64,000 nucleotides of DNA, taken from positions 1 through 64,000 of the forward strand of contig NZ_JACHWP010000003.1 in the NCBI RefSeq assembly GCF_014191425.1, read 5' to 3'. Origin of the DNA: Helcobacillus massiliensis (GTDB lineage: Bacteria > Actinomycetota > Actinomycetes > Actinomycetales > Dermabacteraceae). The notes beneath the pieces are model-generated. The model worked only from the letters and a program-made list of their open reading frames with translations, did no database searches and was not told the DNA's origin. Numbering within the stretch: the first letter of the stretch is position 1; each line of letters starts with the position of its first letter. The position numbers and the translations under genes were made by a program. This document shows, piece after piece, positions 47,900 through 56,968 of the stretch.

Positions 47900-48915
47900 G
47901 CCGTGATGGTCTCGATCCAGGCGGGGATCACGTTCTTCACAGCCCAGGGGAGGGACAGCGCGCTGGCCGCCGAGACCGACAGGGTGGCGTGGTCGGAGTC
48001 GGTGACGATCAGCTTGTCGTTCTGGACCGCGGGGATCCGGCCGAACAGGGAGTTCGCCTTGACGGCCTCGGGCTTCGTGCCGGCGGGGATCCACGAGTAG
48101 ATGACGTCGGAGTCCAGTTCATCGGCGCGCTCCGGGGACCATTCGAAGAAGAACTGGTCCTTCGGGGCGTTCTTGCGCACCACCTCCGCCTCCGTCATGC
48201 CGAGGGCGCGCAGCAGGCGGGGGCGGGTGTCGTCCCCGGTGTACAGGGAGATGGTGTTCGCCGCAGTGTCGAGGGTGGAGGCGATGAACGTGGTGCCCTT
48301 CGGGATGTCTTTGCCGGCATCGGTGATCTGCTTCTCCACCGAGGAGATGAGCTCCTTCGGGTCCTTGCGCAGCGCGGCTCCGATGACGGTGGCGGCCTCC
48401 TGCCAGGACGTCAGGTAGTTCGCCTTGATGGGGCCCACGACGCGGGCGATCTTGGAGAGCTTCTCGTACTCGTCCTTGGTGAGTCCCGAGTAGGCGGCGA
48501 GGATGACATCGGGGGTGGCGGCGGCGATGGCGTCGGCGTTGATGCCGTCGGCTTCGGAGAACAGCGTGGGGGCGGGGCCGCCGAGCTCCGCGAGCTTGGC
48601 GTCGATCCAGTCGGTGGACCTGTTGCCGTTGCCGCCCCACTCCATGGCGGGCATGGCCACGGGCACAACACCGAGGGCGAGGGCGGTATCGGCGTTGACC
48701 CAGGAGACGGTGGCGACCCTCGTCGGAGTGGAGGGGATCTCGGTGGTGCCGTAGATGTGCTTGATCGTCACCGGTGCCGCATCGTCACTGCTGGAGTCCG
48801 ATCCGCCGGCGCCCGGGGATGAGGCCGAGGTGGTGCAGGCGGACAGGGCGGTCGCCGCGAAGGCGGCGGTGGCTGCCGCGGATGCGGTCAGCAGGGATCG
48901 ACGAGAAACGTTCAT
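47896..48915 (-). CDS. Iron-siderophore substrate-binding lipoprotein
   Basis: 339 residues. The signal peptide has an N-terminal SRRSLL (possible Tat motif), a hydrophobic core and a lipobox LSACT, so the protein is lipid-anchored outside. It belongs to the FepB/FhuD-like periplasmic-binding family: IPSTPTRVATVSWVNADTALALGV, PDVILAAYSGL and DSDHATLS near the C-terminus. First gene of the siderophore operon; the DtxR-type box overlaps its promoter. Confidence 0.92.
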   Translation of the reverse strand: MNVSRRSLLTASAAATAAFAATALSACTTSASSPGAGGSDSSSDDAAPVTIKHIYGTTEIPSTPTRVATVSWVNADTALALGVVPVAMPAMEWGGNGNRSTDWIDAKLAELGGPAPTLFSEADGINADAIAAATPDVILAAYSGLTKDEYEKLSKIARVVGPIKANYLTSWQEAATVIGAALRKDPKELISSVEKQITDAGKDIPKGTTFIASTLDTAANTISLYTGDDTRPRLLRALGMTEAEVVRKNAPKDQFFFEWSPERADELDSDVIYSWIPAGTKPEAVKANSLFGRIPAVQNDKLIVTDSDHATLSVSAASALSLPWAVKNVIPAWIETITA

Positions 48916-48918
48916 GAG

Positions 48919-48934
48919 GTAAGGCTAGCCTTAC
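48919..48934. promoter_or_regulatory. DtxR/IdeR-type iron box over a leaderless promoter
   Basis: GTAAGGCTAGCCTTAC is a perfect 16-bp palindrome matching the core of the iron box consensus (AGGTWAGSCTWACCT). On the minus strand it contains the -10 TAGCCT (48927-48922), six bases before the ATG at 48915, so repressor binding would block initiation directly. Confidence 0.75.
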
Positions 48935-48959
48935 GGGCTCCGATTCTGCAACGCAGAAG

Positions 48960-48981
48960 TTGCGTAAATCGATTTGCGCAA
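48960..48981. promoter_or_regulatory. 22-bp near-perfect palindrome upstream of the siderophore operon
   Basis: TTGCG-n-AAATCGATTT-n-CGCAA, with one mismatched pair. It is 45-66 bases upstream of the start, in the position of an activator or second repressor site. The ligand is unknown. Confidence 0.5.
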
Positions 48982-49035
48982 GGGTGAGATGAACCACCCG
49001 CCGGCAGCGTCCGCTCACGCAGCCGAGCGCCGGTT

Positions 49036-49572
49036 TCAGTGAACCGCGTGCGAGCCGCCCTCGCTGCTCGGGTGCTCAACGTCGCTGACCGCGGGCGTCG
49101 ACGCCTCCGCGCCGCGGGAGGATCCGTACAGCAGCCAGAGGGTGTGGCGCGTGGAGAGCAGCCAGCCGCCGATCACGGCGATCGCCGCGAGGATCGCGGT
49201 CATCAGCACCCGTCGGACGGAGGAGCCGTCCGCACCGGCGGCCTGCTCGCCGCCGAACAGGTCCGGCAGCGACAGCCCCAACCAGCCGACGAGCACCAGC
49301 ACCGCCAGGGTGATGGTGAACGCGCGGGAGAAGGCGATGAGCCACTGCTCGGGCTCCGCGGGGTAGCCGGGGCCCGAGCGGTGGCGCTTCGCGGCCAGGG
49401 GGCCGACGGCGCCCGCCGCGAGGAACGACAGCACCCACCACAGCAGTGACAGCACAGCGGCAACGGTCGTGTGCCCCGTCAGGATGACGGCCGAGATGAC
49501 GCCGAAGACGACTCCGATGATCAGGAGCCGGATCGCGTACGGCCCCAGTGTGGTCAGCTGCGGTGGGATCAT
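49036..49572 (-). CDS. Membrane protein of unknown function at the end of the haem operon
   Basis: 178 residues with four predicted transmembrane helices (about 12-32, 38-58, 83-103, 126-146) and a charged loop RHRSGPGYPAEPEQW after the second. I do not recognise the family. Four bases separate its ATG from the hemL stop, so it is co-transcribed with the haem genes and could act in transport or membrane attachment related to tetrapyrroles; that is inference from position only. Confidence 0.7.
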   Translation of the reverse strand: MIPPQLTTLGPYAIRLLIIGVVFGVISAVILTGHTTVAAVLSLLWWVLSFLAAGAVGPLAAKRHRSGPGYPAEPEQWLIAFSRAFTITLAVLVLVGWLGLSLPDLFGGEQAAGADGSSVRRVLMTAILAAIAVIGGWLLSTRHTLWLLYGSSRGAEASTPAVSDVEHPSSEGGSHAVH

Positions 49573-49576
49573 GCGT

Positions 49577-50872
49577 TCAGCCTACCTGTGCGGCTGCGCG
49601 AGCCGCCGCAGGAAGCGCCGAGACGACCCGGTCGATGATCGCGTCGTCGTGGGCACGGGACACGAAGTACGCCTCGAACGCCGACGGAGGCATGTACACG
49701 CCCTGGTCCAGCATGGCGTGGAAGAACGCCGCGAACGCCTCCGTGTTCTGCGCCTTCGCCGCCTCGTAGTCGCCGACGGGACCGTCGGTGAAGAACACGG
49801 AGAACAGGGTGCCGGCGGTGTTCACGGTGTGCGGAACTCCCTCCGCGCTCAGCGCCGAGGTCAGTTCGCGCTTCAGCGCGTCACCGGCGGTCGTGATCTG
49901 CTCGTACACCGGCTCCTCCAGCTGGCGCAGCGTCGCCAGACCCGCCGCGGTGGCGAGCGGGTTCCCCGACAGGGTTCCCGCCTGGTACACGGGGCCGAGC
50001 GGGGAGAGGCGCTGCATGATGTCGGCGCGGCCGCCGAACGCGCCCACGGGCATGCCGCCGCCGATGACCTTGCCGAAGGTGACGAGGTCAGCGGCCACAC
50101 CGTCCACCCCGTAGAAGCCTTCGCGGGAGGCGCGGAAGCCGGTGAGGACTTCGTCGATGATGAGCAGGGAGCCGTGCTGGTCGGCGGTGCGGCGCAGGAA
50201 CTCGTTGAAGTTCCCCGGGCTGATGACGCCCATGTTGCAGGGCGCGGCTTCGGTGATGATCGCGGCGATCCGTTCACCGTGCTCCGCGAACGCCGCCTCA
50301 AGGGCCTCCTGGTCTCCGTACGGCAGGACCAGGGTGTCGTGGGCGGTGGCGTCGGTGACGCCGGCGGAGCCGGGCAGCGCGAACGTGGCGACACCCGAGC
50401 CCGCCTCCGCGAGCAGGGAGTCCACGTGGCCGTGGTAGCAGCCGGCGAACTTGATGATCATGTCGCGGCCGGTGAAGCCGCGGGCCAGGCGCAGCGCGCT
50501 CATCGTCGCTTCGGTGCCGGAGTTGACCATGCGGATCTGCTCCACCGGTGCGATCCGTTCGATCACGGTCTCCGCCAGTTCGATCTCGCCCTCGTGCGGG
50601 GCGCCGAATGAGAGGGACTTCGCGGCGGCCTCCTGGACGGCCTGCACCACCTGGTCGTCGGCGTGGCCGAGGATCATGGGGCCCCAGGAGCCGACCATGT
50701 CGACGTATTCGTTGCCGTCGGCGTCCCACAGCAGGGCGCCCTTGCCGCGCACGAGGTACGGCGGGGTGCCGCCGACGGAGCCGAAGGCGCGCACGGGGGA
50801 GTTGACGCCGCCGGGGATGGACGCCTTCGCGCGCTCGAACAGGGTGCTGCTGGTGGTCATCTCAAAGCTCAC
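49577..50872 (-). CDS. hemL: Glutamate-1-semialdehyde 2,1-aminomutase
   Basis: 431 residues, PLP-dependent class III aminotransferase fold. [37 protein letters not shown] and the PLP lysine in TFGKVIGGG are intact. It forms 5-aminolevulinate from glutamate-1-semialdehyde, the step after HemA. The start overlaps the hemB stop (ATGA); an ATG four codons later is an alternative. Confidence 0.96.
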   Translation of the reverse strand: MSFEMTTSSTLFERAKASIPGGVNSPVRAFGSVGGTPPYLVRGKGALLWDADGNEYVDMVGSWGPMILGHADDQVVQAVQEAAAKSLSFGAPHEGEIELAETVIERIAPVEQIRMVNSGTEATMSALRLARGFTGRDMIIKFAGCYHGHVDSLLAEAGSGVATFALPGSAGVTDATAHDTLVLPYGDQEALEAAFAEHGERIAAIITEAAPCNMGVISPGNFNEFLRRTADQHGSLLIIDEVLTGFRASREGFYGVDGVAADLVTFGKVIGGGMPVGAFGGRADIMQRLSPLGPVYQAGTLSGNPLATAAGLATLRQLEEPVYEQITTAGDALKRELTSALSAEGVPHTVNTAGTLFSVFFTDGPVGDYEAAKAQNTEAFAAFFHAMLDQGVYMPPSAFEAYFVSRAHDDAIIDRVVSALPAAARAAAQVG

Positions 50873-51864
50873 AGGTACTCTCCGAATTCGTCGGGGCGCT
50901 CACGCAGCAGGCGTGCCGCATGCGCCGCATAGTAGGTCAGGACGCTGGAGGCGCCGGCGCGCTTGAACGCCAGCAGGGACTCCAGCACGGTGCGGTCGCG
51001 GTCCAGCCAGCCGTTGGCGGAGGCCGCTTCGATCATCGCGTACTCCCCGGACACCTGGTACACGCCCACCGGGACGGGGGAGGCCTCCGCCACCTGGCTG
51101 AGCACATCGAGGTAGGGCAGGCCCGGCTTCACCATCACCAGGTCGGCGCCCTCGGCCACGTCCAGCTCGAGTTCGCGCAGCGCTTCGGCGCTGTTCGCGG
51201 AGTCCTGCTGGTAGGTGCGGCGGTCGCCGGTGAGGGAGGAGTTGACGGCTTCGCGGAACGGGCCGTAGAACGCGGAGGAGTACTTGGCGGTGTAGGCGTA
51301 GATGCCCACGTCGGTGCGGCCGTGCTCGTCGAGGGCGTCGCGGATGACGCGGACCTGGCCGTCCATCATGCCCGACGGCGCCACGATGTGGGCGCCGGCA
51401 TCGGCCTGCTGGCGCGCCATCTCGGCGTACACCTCGAGGGTGGCGTCGTTGTCGACGGTCCCGTCGGCGCCGAGCACGCCGCAGTGGCCGTGGTCGGTGA
51501 ACTCGTCCAGGCACAGGTCGCTCATCACGAGGATGTCGTCGCCGACTTCGCGGCGCACCTCGCGCAGGGCTCGGTTGAGGATCCCGTCGGGGTCCACACC
51601 GCCGGTGCCGGTGGCGTCCTTCTCCTCCGGCACCCCGAACAGCATGATGCCGCCGAGGCCGAGCTCAGCGGCCTCGCGGGCGGCCCCGCGCAGGGAGGAG
51701 AGGTCGTGCTGCACCACGCCGGGCAGCGACGAGATCGGCTGAGGTTCCTCCAGGCCTTCGCGCACGAACATCGGCAGGATGAGGTCGGCGGTGCGCAGGG
51801 TGTGCTCGCGCACCAGGCGGCGGTGGGCGGCGGTGGCGCGCAGGCGCCTCGGTCGGTGGATCAT
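50869..51864 (-). CDS. hemB: Porphobilinogen synthase
   Basis: 331 residues. Condenses two 5-aminolevulinates. Schiff-base lysines are in [11 protein letters not shown] and [11 protein letters not shown]. The metal site reads [14 protein letters not shown]: two cysteines of the zinc-type triad remain and the middle one is Asp, so metal dependence is mixed and cannot be called zinc-only. The start lies in a TGATG overlap with the hemD stop. Confidence 0.95.
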   Translation of the reverse strand: MIHRPRRLRATAAHRRLVREHTLRTADLILPMFVREGLEEPQPISSLPGVVQHDLSSLRGAAREAAELGLGGIMLFGVPEEKDATGTGGVDPDGILNRALREVRREVGDDILVMSDLCLDEFTDHGHCGVLGADGTVDNDATLEVYAEMARQQADAGAHIVAPSGMMDGQVRVIRDALDEHGRTDVGIYAYTAKYSSAFYGPFREAVNSSLTGDRRTYQQDSANSAEALRELELDVAEGADLVMVKPGLPYLDVLSQVAEASPVPVGVYQVSGEYAMIEAASANGWLDRDRTVLESLLAFKRAGASSVLTYYAAHAARLLRERPDEFGEYL

Positions 51865-52685
51865 CAGTGCTCCTCTCGATGGGGCGGGTCGGTGGCGGTG
51901 AGCGGCGTCGGGCCCGTCGGGCCGGCTGGGTCGCTGCTCAGGGCACGGACGGTGGCGTCGGCGAGGGCGGTGTCGGTCGGGTCGGCGGCGATCGCGTCCG
52001 GGGGGTGGCCGACGGATTCCGCGGCGGCCCGGGTCGGCTCCCCGATCGCGACGACTCGCACCCCGGCGGCGAGGGGATGCTGCAGGACTGCCCGGGCGAT
52101 CATCGGGGAGGTGAGGACCACGGCGCCGACGGCCCCGTCGGCCAGGTCGGCGATCACCGAGTCCGGGAGGGGACGCGGGACGGGCCGGTAGGCGACGATG
52201 CGGTCCACCGCCCAGCCGGCTTCGCGCAGGCCCTCGGCGTGGGCGGGGTCGGCGGCGGATGACGCGGGCAGGGCGAGCCGCGCGCCCGGGGCGGGGGCGG
52301 GCAGCTCCCGGACGAGGGCCTCCCCGCTGCCCGAGGCGACGAGGTCGACCCGCAGGCCGGCTGCGCGGGCGGCGTCGGCGGTGCCGGGGCCGACGGCTGC
52401 CACTGTAAAGTCCTGCCGGCCGGACCGTGCGGGCCAGCCGCCGGTGCAGAGCGCCTCCACGGTGGTGCGCGAGGTCAGGGCGAGCGCATCGTAAGCGCCG
52501 GCATCGAGGGCACGGCGCAGGTCCGTCAGGTCGCTGTGCTCGAACGCGGTGACGGGATGGTGCACCCCCTCCAGGCCGCGGTCCGCGAGGGCCCGCAGCA
52601 GGGCATCAGCGCGGCCGTCCGGCCGGGCCACCAGGACCCGACCGGACGGTGCAGCGGATGCAGACGCGGCGGTGATGGGGCTCAG
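51864..52685 (-). CDS. hemD: Uroporphyrinogen-III synthase
   Basis: About 273 residues. The fold is weakly conserved, but GRVLVARPDGRADALLRALADRG, ALTSRTTVEAL, VAAVGPGTADAARAAG, and VLTSPMIARAV match HemD, which closes the hydroxymethylbilane ring with D-ring inversion. No ATG, GTG or TTG precedes the first beta strand; the frame has only a CTG, at 52685, which forms a CTGA overlap with the hemC stop, exactly like the ATGA overlaps of its neighbours. A GTG at 52631 would delete the first strand. I favour CTG. Confidence 0.8.
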   Translation of the reverse strand: MSPITAASASAAPSGRVLVARPDGRADALLRALADRGLEGVHHPVTAFEHSDLTDLRRALDAGAYDALALTSRTTVEALCTGGWPARSGRQDFTVAAVGPGTADAARAAGLRVDLVASGSGEALVRELPAPAPGARLALPASSAADPAHAEGLREAGWAVDRIVAYRPVPRPLPDSVIADLADGAVGAVVLTSPMIARAVLQHPLAAGVRVVAIGEPTRAAAESVGHPPDAIAADPTDTALADATVRALSSDPAGPTGPTPLTATDPPHREEH

Positions 52686-53584
52686 ATCCCTTCGGACAGG
52701 AGGTCGCGGGCGCCGCGGCCCAGCATCGTCTCCGCCATGCGGCGGCCCAGCTGGCGCGGGTCCTCCATCGGGCCGGCCGCCTCCTCCAGCATGTGCGCGG
52801 TGCTGCCGTACGTGCCGGCCTGCATGCGCAGCTGGGCGCCGTCCACCACCGCGTACGCTGCGACGGGGGCGCTGCATCCCGCCTCCAGGGAGTTCAGCAG
52901 CTGACGCTCCGCCGTCACGGCCGCGCGGGTCACGGGGCAGTCGAGGGCGGCGAGGGCGTCATCGAACCGGTGATCGTCCTCCCGGACCTCCACCGCGAGG
53001 GCGCCCTGCGCGGGAGCGGGCAGGAACACCGTCGGGTCGAACTCGTCGGTGACGCGGTCCGTCAGCCCCAGGCGGTTGAGTCCGGCGGCGGCGAGCACCA
53101 CCGCATCCAAGCGGCCCTCGGTGACGTTCGCGATGCGGGTGTCGATGTTGCCGCGGATCGGCTGCACATCCAGGTCGGGGCGCTGGAGGCGCAGCTGGGC
53201 GGCACGGCGCGGCGAACCCGTGCCGACGCTCGCCCCCGCCGGGAGGGTCTCGAGGGTGAGGCCGTCGCGGGCGATCAGGGCATCACTGGGCGACTCGCGC
53301 GGCGGGACCGCGGCGAGGCGGATCCCGTCGGGCTCGGCGGTGGGGAGGTCCTTGAGGGAGTGCACCACCACGTCGACCTCGCCGGACAGCAGCGCTTCGC
53401 GGACAGCGGAGACGAACACGCCGGTGCCGCCGATCTGCGTGAGCGGGGACGTCTGGTCGCGGTCGCCGTGGGTGGAGACGTGGACGAGCTCGAACTCGAC
53501 CCCGAGGTGGCGGGCAGCCCAGGCGGACTGCGACAGCGCCAGCTTCGAGGCGCGAGTGCCCACGCGCACGGGCGCATCCGTCAT
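52682..53584 (-). CDS. hemC: Hydroxymethylbilane synthase
   Basis: 300 residues. Polymerises four porphobilinogens using a dipyrromethane cofactor bound to Cys in LEAGCSAPVAAY. Other landmarks are RVGTRASKLALSQS, HSLKDLPT and GTGSPRRAAQL. The ATG at 53584 overlaps the hemH stop by four bases; longer frames upstream are shadows within hemH. Confidence 0.96.
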   Translation of the reverse strand: MTDAPVRVGTRASKLALSQSAWAARHLGVEFELVHVSTHGDRDQTSPLTQIGGTGVFVSAVREALLSGEVDVVVHSLKDLPTAEPDGIRLAAVPPRESPSDALIARDGLTLETLPAGASVGTGSPRRAAQLRLQRPDLDVQPIRGNIDTRIANVTEGRLDAVVLAAAGLNRLGLTDRVTDEFDPTVFLPAPAQGALAVEVREDDHRFDDALAALDCPVTRAAVTAERQLLNSLEAGCSAPVAAYAVVDGAQLRMQAGTYGSTAHMLEEAAGPMEDPRQLGRRMAETMLGRGARDLLSEGI

Positions 53585-54744
53585 CGGCCGGCTCCCTCCC
53601 GCTTCGCGCGGATCATCAGCGCGAGCTCGCTCGGCTCCCCGGCCTTCTCCCAGTCCTCCTCGGAGTCCACACCGGAGGTGGTGCGCTGGATCGCGCGGGC
53701 GTTCGGGCAGCACCCGGCGCCGCAGACGTCGCCGCACTGGATGTCGCGGCCCACAGCGATCGTCGGTTCAGCACCGTTGACCCGCTCCTCCACGAGGTCC
53801 ACGAGGGCCTCGACGAAGCGGTCGCTGCTGCCGGAGGTGGGGACGCGGATGAACGCCAGGCCCTTCTCCTCAGCGGTCTCCTTCGCCTCCGTATCGAGGT
53901 CCCACACGACCTCCACGTGGTCGGTGACGAACCCGATCGGCACCACGATGACCGCGGTGCGGCCCTCCAGGCCTTCGATGACGTCGTTGATGTCCGGCTC
54001 CAGCCACGGAATGTGGGCGGGGCCCGACCGCGACTGGTACACCAGCTGGTGCGGCACATCCGATGCGTCGGCCTTCTCGATGACGTAGTCGATCGCAGCC
54101 TGATGCTGCTTCACGTACCAACCGCCGGAGCCCTCCTCCCACGTGTCGCGGGGACCTGAGGTGTCCGCCATCGTGTTCGGGATGGAGTGCGTGGAGAACA
54201 GCACGTCGATCGCGGAGCGCTCGTGGCCGTCGGCTTCGAGATCGGCGATGGCGCCGCGCACCGAGTCCACGACCGGGTCGAGGAACCCGGGATGGTTGAA
54301 GTAGACGCGGGCCTTGGAGATCTCGAACTCGCCCTTGAGGTCGTTCGCCTGCAGGGCGAGGCCGAAGTCCTCCCGGTACTGGCGGCAGGATGAGTAGGAG
54401 GAGTAGGCGCTGGTGACGAGACCGAGGGCGTGGCGGTGCCCGTCGGCGTGCATCTGCTTGACCGTGTCGTTGACGTACGGCTCCCAGTTGCGGTTGCCCC
54501 AGTAGACCGGCAGGTCGATGCCGCGCGCCGCCAGAGCCTTCTCCAGGCGCGCGATCAGGTCCTTGTTCTGGTCGTTGATGGGGGACTTGCCGCCGAGGGC
54601 GCGGTAGTGGTGGCTGACCTCCTCGAGGCGCTCGTCAGGGATGCCGCGACCGCGGGTGACGTTGCGCAGGAACGGCATCACGTCATCGAGAGTCTCCGGC
54701 CCGCCGAAGGAGGCGAAGAGGATCGAGTCGATGGGGGCGCTCAC
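53581..54744 (-). CDS. hemH: Coproporphyrin ferrochelatase
   Basis: 387 residues. Inserts ferrous iron into coproporphyrin III (CpfC). The catalytic His lies in FSTHSIPN, preceded by VTSAYSSYSSCRQYRED, and the conserved Glu in VPIGFVTDHVEVVWDLD. The C-terminal QCGDVCGAGCCPN supplies cysteines for the 2Fe-2S cluster found in many actinobacterial enzymes. ATGA overlaps to hemQ and hemC. Confidence 0.95.
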   Translation of the reverse strand: MSAPIDSILFASFGGPETLDDVMPFLRNVTRGRGIPDERLEEVSHHYRALGGKSPINDQNKDLIARLEKALAARGIDLPVYWGNRNWEPYVNDTVKQMHADGHRHALGLVTSAYSSYSSCRQYREDFGLALQANDLKGEFEISKARVYFNHPGFLDPVVDSVRGAIADLEADGHERSAIDVLFSTHSIPNTMADTSGPRDTWEEGSGGWYVKQHQAAIDYVIEKADASDVPHQLVYQSRSGPAHIPWLEPDINDVIEGLEGRTAVIVVPIGFVTDHVEVVWDLDTEAKETAEEKGLAFIRVPTSGSSDRFVEALVDLVEERVNGAEPTIAVGRDIQCGDVCGAGCCPNARAIQRTTSGVDSEEDWEKAGEPSELALMIRAKREGAGR

Positions 54745-55424
54745 AGGAGGATCTCCGCGACGTCGCTGAGCTCGCCGAGGCGGCGGCCCACGTGGAACGG
54801 CAGCTCTTCGCGCACGTGCAGGCGCGCCTTCGTGTAGCGCAGGTGCCGCATCATGTCGACCAGTTCGTGCAGCTCATCGGCCTCGAAGGAGAGGAGCCAC
54901 TCATAGTCGCCGAGGGCGAACGCGGCGGTGGTGTTGCCCCACACGTTCGGGTAGTCGCGGCCGAACCGGCCGTGCTCGGCCATCTGCTCGCGGCGCTCCT
55001 CCTCCTCCAGCAGGTACCACTCGTAGGAGCGGACGAACGGGTAGATGGTGATCCACTGCTTGCGCGGCTTGTCGTCCTCCATGAACGCGGGGCGGTGGGT
55101 GCGGGTGAACTCGTGCTCGCGGTGCACACCGGAGGCCTGCCACACCTTCTCCAGGTAGGTGCCGGCGATCGACTGCTCGAACAGGCGCAGCGCCTCCTGG
55201 ATCGCCTCCGGCTTCTCCGCGGAGACCCACAGGATGAGGTCGTCCTCCGCGCGGAACGCGGTGGCGTCGTAGAAGCCGAGGACCTCCACACCGAGCGGCG
55301 AGAACGCCTCGGTGGTCTTCTGCAGGTCCTGTTCGACCTGGTCGGCGCTGACGGTGCCTTCGTCGTTGAGGCCGCCGATCTTCTTGTAGACGGTGTAGGT
55401 GGTGAAGCGGATGATCTCGCTCAT
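54741..55424 (-). CDS. hemQ: Coproheme decarboxylase (ChdC/HemQ)
   Basis: 227 residues, chlorite dismutase-like fold. It converts coproheme to haem b with peroxide. YPFVRSYEWYLL holds the catalytic Tyr and MMRHLRYTKARLH the proximal His; HREHEFTRTHRP is also typical. Its presence, with CgoX and ferrochelatase, defines the coproporphyrin-dependent route of Gram-positive bacteria. ATG at 55424 overlaps the cgoX stop. Confidence 0.95.
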   Translation of the reverse strand: MSEIIRFTTYTVYKKIGGLNDEGTVSADQVEQDLQKTTEAFSPLGVEVLGFYDATAFRAEDDLILWVSAEKPEAIQEALRLFEQSIAGTYLEKVWQASGVHREHEFTRTHRPAFMEDDKPRKQWITIYPFVRSYEWYLLEEEERREQMAEHGRFGRDYPNVWGNTTAAFALGDYEWLLSFEADELHELVDMMRHLRYTKARLHVREELPFHVGRRLGELSDVAEILL

Positions 55425-56968
55425 GAGCGGGTGTCCCTTTCTCGAGTGATGGCTTCCAGTCCGGTGCCGTCGATCCAGGCGCCGGACAGTTCGATGGTGG
55501 CCGGCAGCGCCGACCGGAGCGCCGCGACCGCGTCGGAGTGCCCGGCGGCGGCCCTGCGCTGGGTGCGGGTGATGTCGGTGAGGGTCCAGTCCACGAGGCT
55601 GAGGCCGGCGCCCTCCACGCCGAGGATGCGGGCGGCGTCCCGCAGCGCCAGGTCGGGGAATCGGCCGCGGTCGGGGAGGGGCTCGTCGCCGCGGCCGTAG
55701 CTGAGGCGGATCACGTGCCGGTGCGGGTGCTCGTCCGTGCGGGCCGCGTTGCGGACATGGTCCCATTTCGCGCTCGCGTGCGTCATCGCCTTCGCCGTGA
55801 TGGTGGTGGCCGACGGGGCCACGAGCGCCCCGTTGCCGCGCGGATGGCGGCTGAGAGCGGGCGCCTGCAGCACGAGGGTGCACAGCCGCACCGGCACGGG
55901 CCGGGAGGCGGGCACGAGATCGGCGAGGCTCGCCTGGGCGGGGTCGGTGTCGAGGCCGCGCAGGAGGTCGCGGGTGGTGTCCGGATCGGTCGCGATGACA
56001 AGGCGGTCCGCGGTGATGCGCTCCGGCGCGCTCGCGGTGTGCTCGGGTGCGGTGCTGTCGGCGGACTGCTCGGGTGCGCGATCAGCGCCGACGGGGTCGA
56101 GCACCACGGACCAGGCGTCGCCGTCAGCAACGAGGGACACAGCCCTGGTGGAGGTGCGGATCGTGCCGCCGAGCTCACGGATGCGCTCGGCCATCGCCTC
56201 GGGGATCGCCGCCATCGTCGGGGTGACCGCGCGGACCGCGGCGCCCGCCCGCACGGGCGCGCCCGACCTGCCGGCGGCACCCGTCGGCCGGGCGGAGGTG
56301 CGAGGGCCCGCGGAGGCTGCACGGCCCCGCTGCGCGGCATCCCGCTCGGCGAGCATGCCCGCCACCGCCTGCTGCACACTGCCGGCCTGGTCGGCGCGTC
56401 GGCGCAGACCCGGCAGCACAGTCTCGAGTTCCAGCGCCATCGGATCCGCGGAGTGCACCCCGGTGATCAGCGGCGCCACCAGGCGGTCCAGCACCCGTCG
56501 GCCGAAGCGGCGGCGGGTGAGCTCCCCAATGCTGATGCCGTCCCGCCAGCCGTACGACGCCGGAAGGAGGCGCTCCGCCGCGGCGCGCAGGGAGCCGACG
56601 AGGCCGAGTGCGCGACGCGACTCCGCCGACAGCGGCTGCGCCGGCAGCCCCATCACCGCGCGCGACGGCGACGCGAACGCATGGTCGTCCAGGACGATGA
56701 AGCTGCTGGACCCGGCGGGTTCCACCACACGGTCGGCGAGGCCGAGCTCCTCCACGAGGGCCTGGACCCGGCCGCCGCGGGACGCGTACGCCTCCGGCCC
56801 GGCATTGAGGTCGAGACCGTCCACGACGGCGGAGCGGATCACACCGCCGGTGACGGAGTCGGCTTCCACGAGCGTCACCTGCTCGCCCGCCTGGGCGGCG
56901 CGCAGAGCGGCGAGGAGGCCGGCGAACCCTCCGCCGATGACGAGAGTGCGGGTGGCGGTGGCGGTCAC
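55421..56968 (-). CDS. hemY: Coproporphyrinogen III oxidase (CgoX/HemY)
   Basis: 515 residues, FAD-dependent. LVIGGGFAGLLAALRA is the dinucleotide-binding motif, GLDLNAGPEAYASR follows, and the C-terminal LSGAWIDGTGLEAI closes the FAD site. It oxidises coproporphyrinogen III to coproporphyrin III without a membrane quinone. The middle (about 205-245) is an Ala/Arg/Gly-rich insert of low complexity not typical of the family. ATGA overlaps hemE. Confidence 0.92.
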   Translation of the reverse strand: MTATATRTLVIGGGFAGLLAALRAAQAGEQVTLVEADSVTGGVIRSAVVDGLDLNAGPEAYASRGGRVQALVEELGLADRVVEPAGSSSFIVLDDHAFASPSRAVMGLPAQPLSAESRRALGLVGSLRAAAERLLPASYGWRDGISIGELTRRRFGRRVLDRLVAPLITGVHSADPMALELETVLPGLRRRADQAGSVQQAVAGMLAERDAAQRGRAASAGPRTSARPTGAAGRSGAPVRAGAAVRAVTPTMAAIPEAMAERIRELGGTIRTSTRAVSLVADGDAWSVVLDPVGADRAPEQSADSTAPEHTASAPERITADRLVIATDPDTTRDLLRGLDTDPAQASLADLVPASRPVPVRLCTLVLQAPALSRHPRGNGALVAPSATTITAKAMTHASAKWDHVRNAARTDEHPHRHVIRLSYGRGDEPLPDRGRFPDLALRDAARILGVEGAGLSLVDWTLTDITRTQRRAAAGHSDAVAALRSALPATIELSGAWIDGTGLEAITRERDTRS

